From: Cannabis sativa
Taxonomy: Eukaryota > Streptophyta > Magnoliopsida > Rosales > Cannabaceae
NCBI RefSeq assembly: GCF_029168945.1
Contig: NC_083605.1
Coordinates: 30,455,280-30,519,279, forward strand
Direction of reading: 5' to 3'
DNA: 64,000 bases
The notes beneath the pieces are model-generated. The model had not been told where the DNA came from. It saw nothing but the letters and a program-made list of their open reading frames with translations, and searched no databases. The position numbers were made by a program, and so were the translations under genes. Below, piece after piece: positions 60,345 to 64,000 of the stretch (position 1 is the stretch's first letter; each line of letters opens with the position of its first letter).

Positions 60345-61130
60345 CATGATCATAAAAGATTTTGCTAGTAGTGTCTTTATGAATGGATCTATCAGGTTAT
60401 GCTCTGACACAATCTTCAAGACCATCACATCACCTCTTTCTATTATATCTCTTAGTAGATGGTACTTCCTCTTGATATACTTGCCTCTCTTGTGGCTTCT
60501 TGGTTCCTTGGAGTTGGCCACCGCTCCACTATTATCATATTAGAGAACTAGTGGTTTTTCTACTTCTGGAATTACTTCCAGATCAGTGTACAAATTTTTC
60601 AACCAAACTGCTTTCTTAGTTGTTTCACAAGCTGCTATGTTCAGCTTCCATGGTTGAATCTGCAATACTGGTTTGCTTAATGCTTCTCTAGACTACAGCT
60701 CTACCATCAAGAGTGAATACTGATCCTTGATGTCGACTTTCAACTATCTTTGTTTGATTGAAAATTAGAATTAGTATATCCAACAGGATTCAACTCTCCT
60801 GTGAAATACGCAAGCATGAGATCTCTCATTCTTCAATGTGCTTTACAGCTATCTAGTGTTCCAAACCTGGATTTGATTCATAACGACTAACAATCCCTAC
60901 ATCATAGCATATGTCAAGCCTTGTACACAACATTTCATACATTAAGTTTCCAACTACTTATGCAGAAGAGTACTTTCTCATGTCCTCCATCTTTTGCAAA
61001 GTCTTTGGACATTGATCTTTTCATACAAAAATTCTATATTTGGACGATAACTGTTCTTTTTTAGAATTCTCCATTAAGAATCTTTCTAGTGCATTATCGA
61101 TATAAGTTTCTAGAGAAAGTGCTAATCGTT
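60345..61130 (-). pseudogene. Copia RT end and RNase H relic
   Basis: Read on minus, pieces resemble the end of a Copia polyprotein: VVGNLMYEMLCTRLDICYDV (about 60960-60900), then LMLAYFTGELNPVGYTNSNF, a tract with VFTLDGRAVV, DSTMEAEH near the expected RNase H catalytic Glu, and SKEPRSH/KRKYH-like pieces reading toward 60350. Many stops and shifts. Family role: removing the RNA strand during reverse transcription. No LTR of its own was identified nearby. Confidence 0.7.
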
Positions 61131-61404
61131 TACCGAGTTTTTCAAAAACTGATATAAAATAAAATAAATCTAAAGAAAATGATTAAGATATATAAATTAA
61201 GACAAGGATTTTTATGTGGTTTGAGTATTAATGAACTCTAGTCCATGATTCAATATTATTTGGCTAGAAAGGCCTTCGAGTATTACACAAGTATTTTTGC
61301 ACTGTTTATGAACCCTATTTTCAGCCTTAACTTGTAAGAAATGAATTACGAACCCTTTGCATGAAGATGTTTCATTATATTTATGGGCTAGTGTTTTTAT
61401 GTAA
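61131..61404. other. unclassified AT-rich DNA
   Basis: No gene seen; the segment leads directly into a truncated family LTR. Confidence 0.3.
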
Positions 61405-62103
61405 ACATGGCCCACCATTTGATCTCATTAAGCCAAGCTCAAAGGAGATTATTGTTTCACTTCTAAATAAGTGTAGAAGCTATAGATATCCATATTTATG
61501 ATTAATAGTTCCACTCAATTGAACTACCGAGTTCCCAATATATAAGTATGAGCTAGTCCGACGGATAAGTTGGTAACAAACAAATCAAAGAACTCTAATG
61601 ATACAATCAGCTTAAATCTTAATCATCTCAAGATTGAGATCAGTTGATCTATGATCAACTAAGTTACATTGTACTAGAAAGAATATAACGGTAAGTTTAT
61701 GATATCTTTTCTAGTATCAATATTGGTCTAGTTCGATGTAAAACCTATACATCTGATCCTTATTTACTTTGCTAATGCCTTGAAAAAAAAATTTACTTAG
61801 CAAAGTGTAAGTAAACCCTATCGTTGATTATCATATCAGTGTAAATTCAGTGCACTGATAAATTATGGGACTTAAATAGTTTAAAACATATAATCATAAT
61901 TATTTTTTGTTGTAGTGACAACACTATAATTGTGAATAACTATATGTTCGTGATTTATCAGAATTTATATATTAAATAAATAATCATAAAGTAAACATGT
62001 GAACCAAGCAATAGACAATAATTAAAATGATAGTTGATCTTTTATTGATACTTAAATAAGATTACATTGAATTGTGGTTTTATTTAAGGCATAAAATCCA
62101 ACA
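61405..62103 (-). mobile_element. truncated, diverged LTR (copy J) of the TGTTGGG family
   Basis: About 700 bp match the right half of the family LTR on +, from AAGCCAAGCTCAAAGG through TTCCACTCAATTGAACTACC to GGCATAAAATCCAACA. The inner part is missing. It differs from all other copies here and is the oldest or a separate subfamily. Confidence 0.75.
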
Positions 62104-62449
62104 GTTAGTTCATATCGATCCTGTCAAATCAAATTATACACGGTATATTTACTTAATATCTATCCACATGCCACTAAAGTATCGTGCTTAGTAAACCATA
62201 CTTGGTATTTCTATTTCAAAGGTTTCATACTTTAATACATTACCTACTTATTTTATTCATATAGTATGATCTTAATTTTCTTATACTTCCTTACAAGATC
62301 ATACCTTCTCTATATGAATATGAAATTTTTATATATTTATTAATTATATTTCTATAATTAACATATTCATTTATCTTGTACTTGTATTTTAAATTTTTTT
62401 TATAATATATTATCCATTAATTACTTATTTTTATGGCATAAACTCTAAC
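62104..62449. other. AT-rich DNA, nothing recognised
   Basis: No reading frame, inverted termini or known motif; possibly the interior remnant of the element to which copy J belonged. Confidence 0.3.
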
Positions 62450-62900
62450 ACCGACTGACGACACACATCTTTACAGTCCCATCCGTCACAGACAGGTACA
62501 GTCTTGTCTCACCAAATACCTATTTTGAGCCTAGTCGACAAGCCCACGAAGAGGAAGTGTAACCTTGTTAAGGAAAGTGTACGTACTCATGAAAGCTGGA
62601 AGAGGGAACGAGCCTAGATCCCTCCAAAAGCCCATCTACTTCTGCTATAAATATGGGAATAAACCCACTTTAAAAGGGATCTAATTTTAGAAAATTAAGA
62701 GAGAAAAATTTACCAAAATACCCCTACAATAATCAAAGACACTATTGTTGTAACCTTATTCAACATATAATATCAATTATTCGTGAATTAAAGATCATTA
62801 ATGCCACCACCTCGTTAAAAATACCCTTCTTAAACACATTTGTAATTTATATTTAAGAAAGATTAAGTAGTTACCGAAAATCTCTGTCAGCAACTATATT
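62450..62900 (+). repeat. LTR-like 3' end of an unknown gypsy-type element
   Basis: A CTATAAATATGGG TATA region (about 62645) is followed by AAAAGGGATC, a leader, and a GTTGTAACCTTATTCAAC stretch, in the order seen in gypsy LTR promoter/R/U5 regions. Borders could not be set. Confidence 0.35.
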
Positions 62901-63018
62901 TTTTGCATTAAATTTCATACCCATAAATATACAAACTAACTTTTTTCCCCACATTTATATAAATAACCCATCAAAAATTTATCGAGAGAACCAGAACTAT
63001 TTATGCAAAGTCAAAACT

Positions 63019-64000
63019 TGTAATGATCGCTTTAGTGATTTGGATTAGAAAAGGCAATTAGCACTAATTTCTGTTATTTTATAATAATTTATGAATTAAT
63101 TATTTGTGGACCCCAATATTTAGAAATAAATATTAGAGTTATAATTTCTCAATTCCGGAGATTTTATTAAACTCTAGGGGTATTATTTGATTAATATGTG
63201 AAATATGCAATTTTTGTAATTTTTGCTCGGCGACAATGGAAAATGCGATGCATGGTTAGTTTAATCACATGGGCAAGTTTAGAACCTTATTTCTTAGTGG
63301 AAAATATTTTAGAGAAAATAAATATTGGGATTGAGCGGGGTTATGGGATTTGACCATTTTACCCCTAGTCTTGAAAATGCTTAAGTTTTGAGAATAAGGG
63401 CATTTTAGTAATTTGCCAAATGGGTGCTTGGTGGATGCCTTAGGTGTTGACAACTAGCATAAGATTACTGTTAGGTTATTTTCAGTAGTAATTTTAGATT
63501 AAGTTTAGTATATTTTTAATTGAGTTTTAATCGTGTTTGGAGCATTTTTACGCTTGTTATCTTTTATTTTTGCAGATTTAAAATAGAAGAAGATTAGAAA
63601 AATATCAGAGAAAAAGATGGGAATAAGTTAAAAATATCATGATATTTAAAATAGAGAAAATTGTGCAAGGAAATAAAAGCCAAACCTTCAAGCCTGAATT
63701 CGACGATATTTTGTTTAGATTTTGGAAAAGGTCAAAACATAAAAGTTCTAAATCTCTCTTTTATCTTTCCGGAACATCTTGAATCGTCCAATTCCGATCA
63801 ATATCGAGAGAGTTATGATTAAAATACTATCAGTCGACGCAGTAGAAAAAATATCTCGTTTGAGGTTTCCCAAAAATTTAAATTCGAATTGGAATTTAAA
63901 CATGTGCGTTTTTTCCATCTTTTTAGGCCTTCAATGCCTATATAAAGGGAAGAAGGGAGTTGATTTCAGCAAGCAATTTTAGAGAGAAAAACAGAGAGAA
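63019..64000 (+). repeat. possible LTR running off the window end
   Basis: Sequence from TGTAATGATCGCTTTAGTG is non-coding, has a TATATAAAGGGAAG promoter-like site near 63939 and purine-rich GAGAGAAAAACAGAGAGAA at the edge, like the promoter and leader of an LTR. Its 3' end lies outside the window. Confidence 0.35.

Overview
This is a nuclear window from an AT-rich, retrotransposon-dense flowering plant, probably a eudicot; the species cannot be fixed from sequence alone. Evidence for a plant: an intact spliced gene of a plant meiotic protein family (PARTING DANCERS), Copia, Ty3/gypsy (Tat-like) and Cassandra LTR elements, and GT-AG introns. One cellular gene is recognised. Nearly everything else is mobile or repetitive DNA.

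Layout. (1) Bases 1-1618: the last seven exons of a PTD-like gene, + strand, all phases and splice sites consistent, cut only by the window edge. (2) 2.5-4.7 kb: a three-tier tandem repeat region: about 30 palindrome-centred minisatellite units (34, 29, then 24-25 bp), three units of about 227 bp, and two units of about 239 bp that each carry a TATA box. (3) 4.7-8.2 kb: AT-rich unclassified DNA holding a solo LTR (5322-7205, target duplication ATCTC). (4) 8200-58242: one Ty3/gypsy element of the Tat kind, bounded by related LTRs (8200-9120, 57341-58242) and the duplication ATATA, stretched to 50 kb by nested insertions. Into its gag went two gag-less LTR elements (11158-20020, GAAGG; 20046-29845, GCTTC), 25 bp apart. 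Its RT end holds a Cassandra piece that was itself hit by a solo LTR (31855-33748, GATTT). A fragmentary LTR sits between RNase H and integrase remnants. A TGTAAC...GTTACA LTR-like block (35523-37755) follows integrase. Its 3' third carries a spliced antisense gene with its own TATA box, broken by a complete Cassandra (39000-39939, TGGCA), a complete gag-only Copia-type element (40112-50231, GGGAC) and a solo LTR (52823-54750, TTAAG). A solo LTR (55210-57094, ATTTT) lies just upstream of that antisense promoter. (5) 58.2-64 kb: a probable hAT-like element, a Copia RNase H relic, a truncated LTR and two LTR-like ends.

The dominant family has LTRs of about 1.86-1.93 kb starting TGTTGGGTTTTATGCC and ending CCAACA. 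At least twelve complete or partial copies are present, in two subfamilies. One member (40112-50231) keeps gag and the first residues of protease but no other pol: the structure known as TR-GAG. Two others have lost gag altogether yet keep the same non-coding islands. Because such elements must borrow proteins, the shared islands (a repeated GACTCTCGCCTAAACGGG motif before gag, and a block of about 100 bp in the AT-rich leader) are the best candidates here for undescribed cis-acting signals. No tRNA, full rRNA gene, CRISPR array or bacterial-type system was seen.
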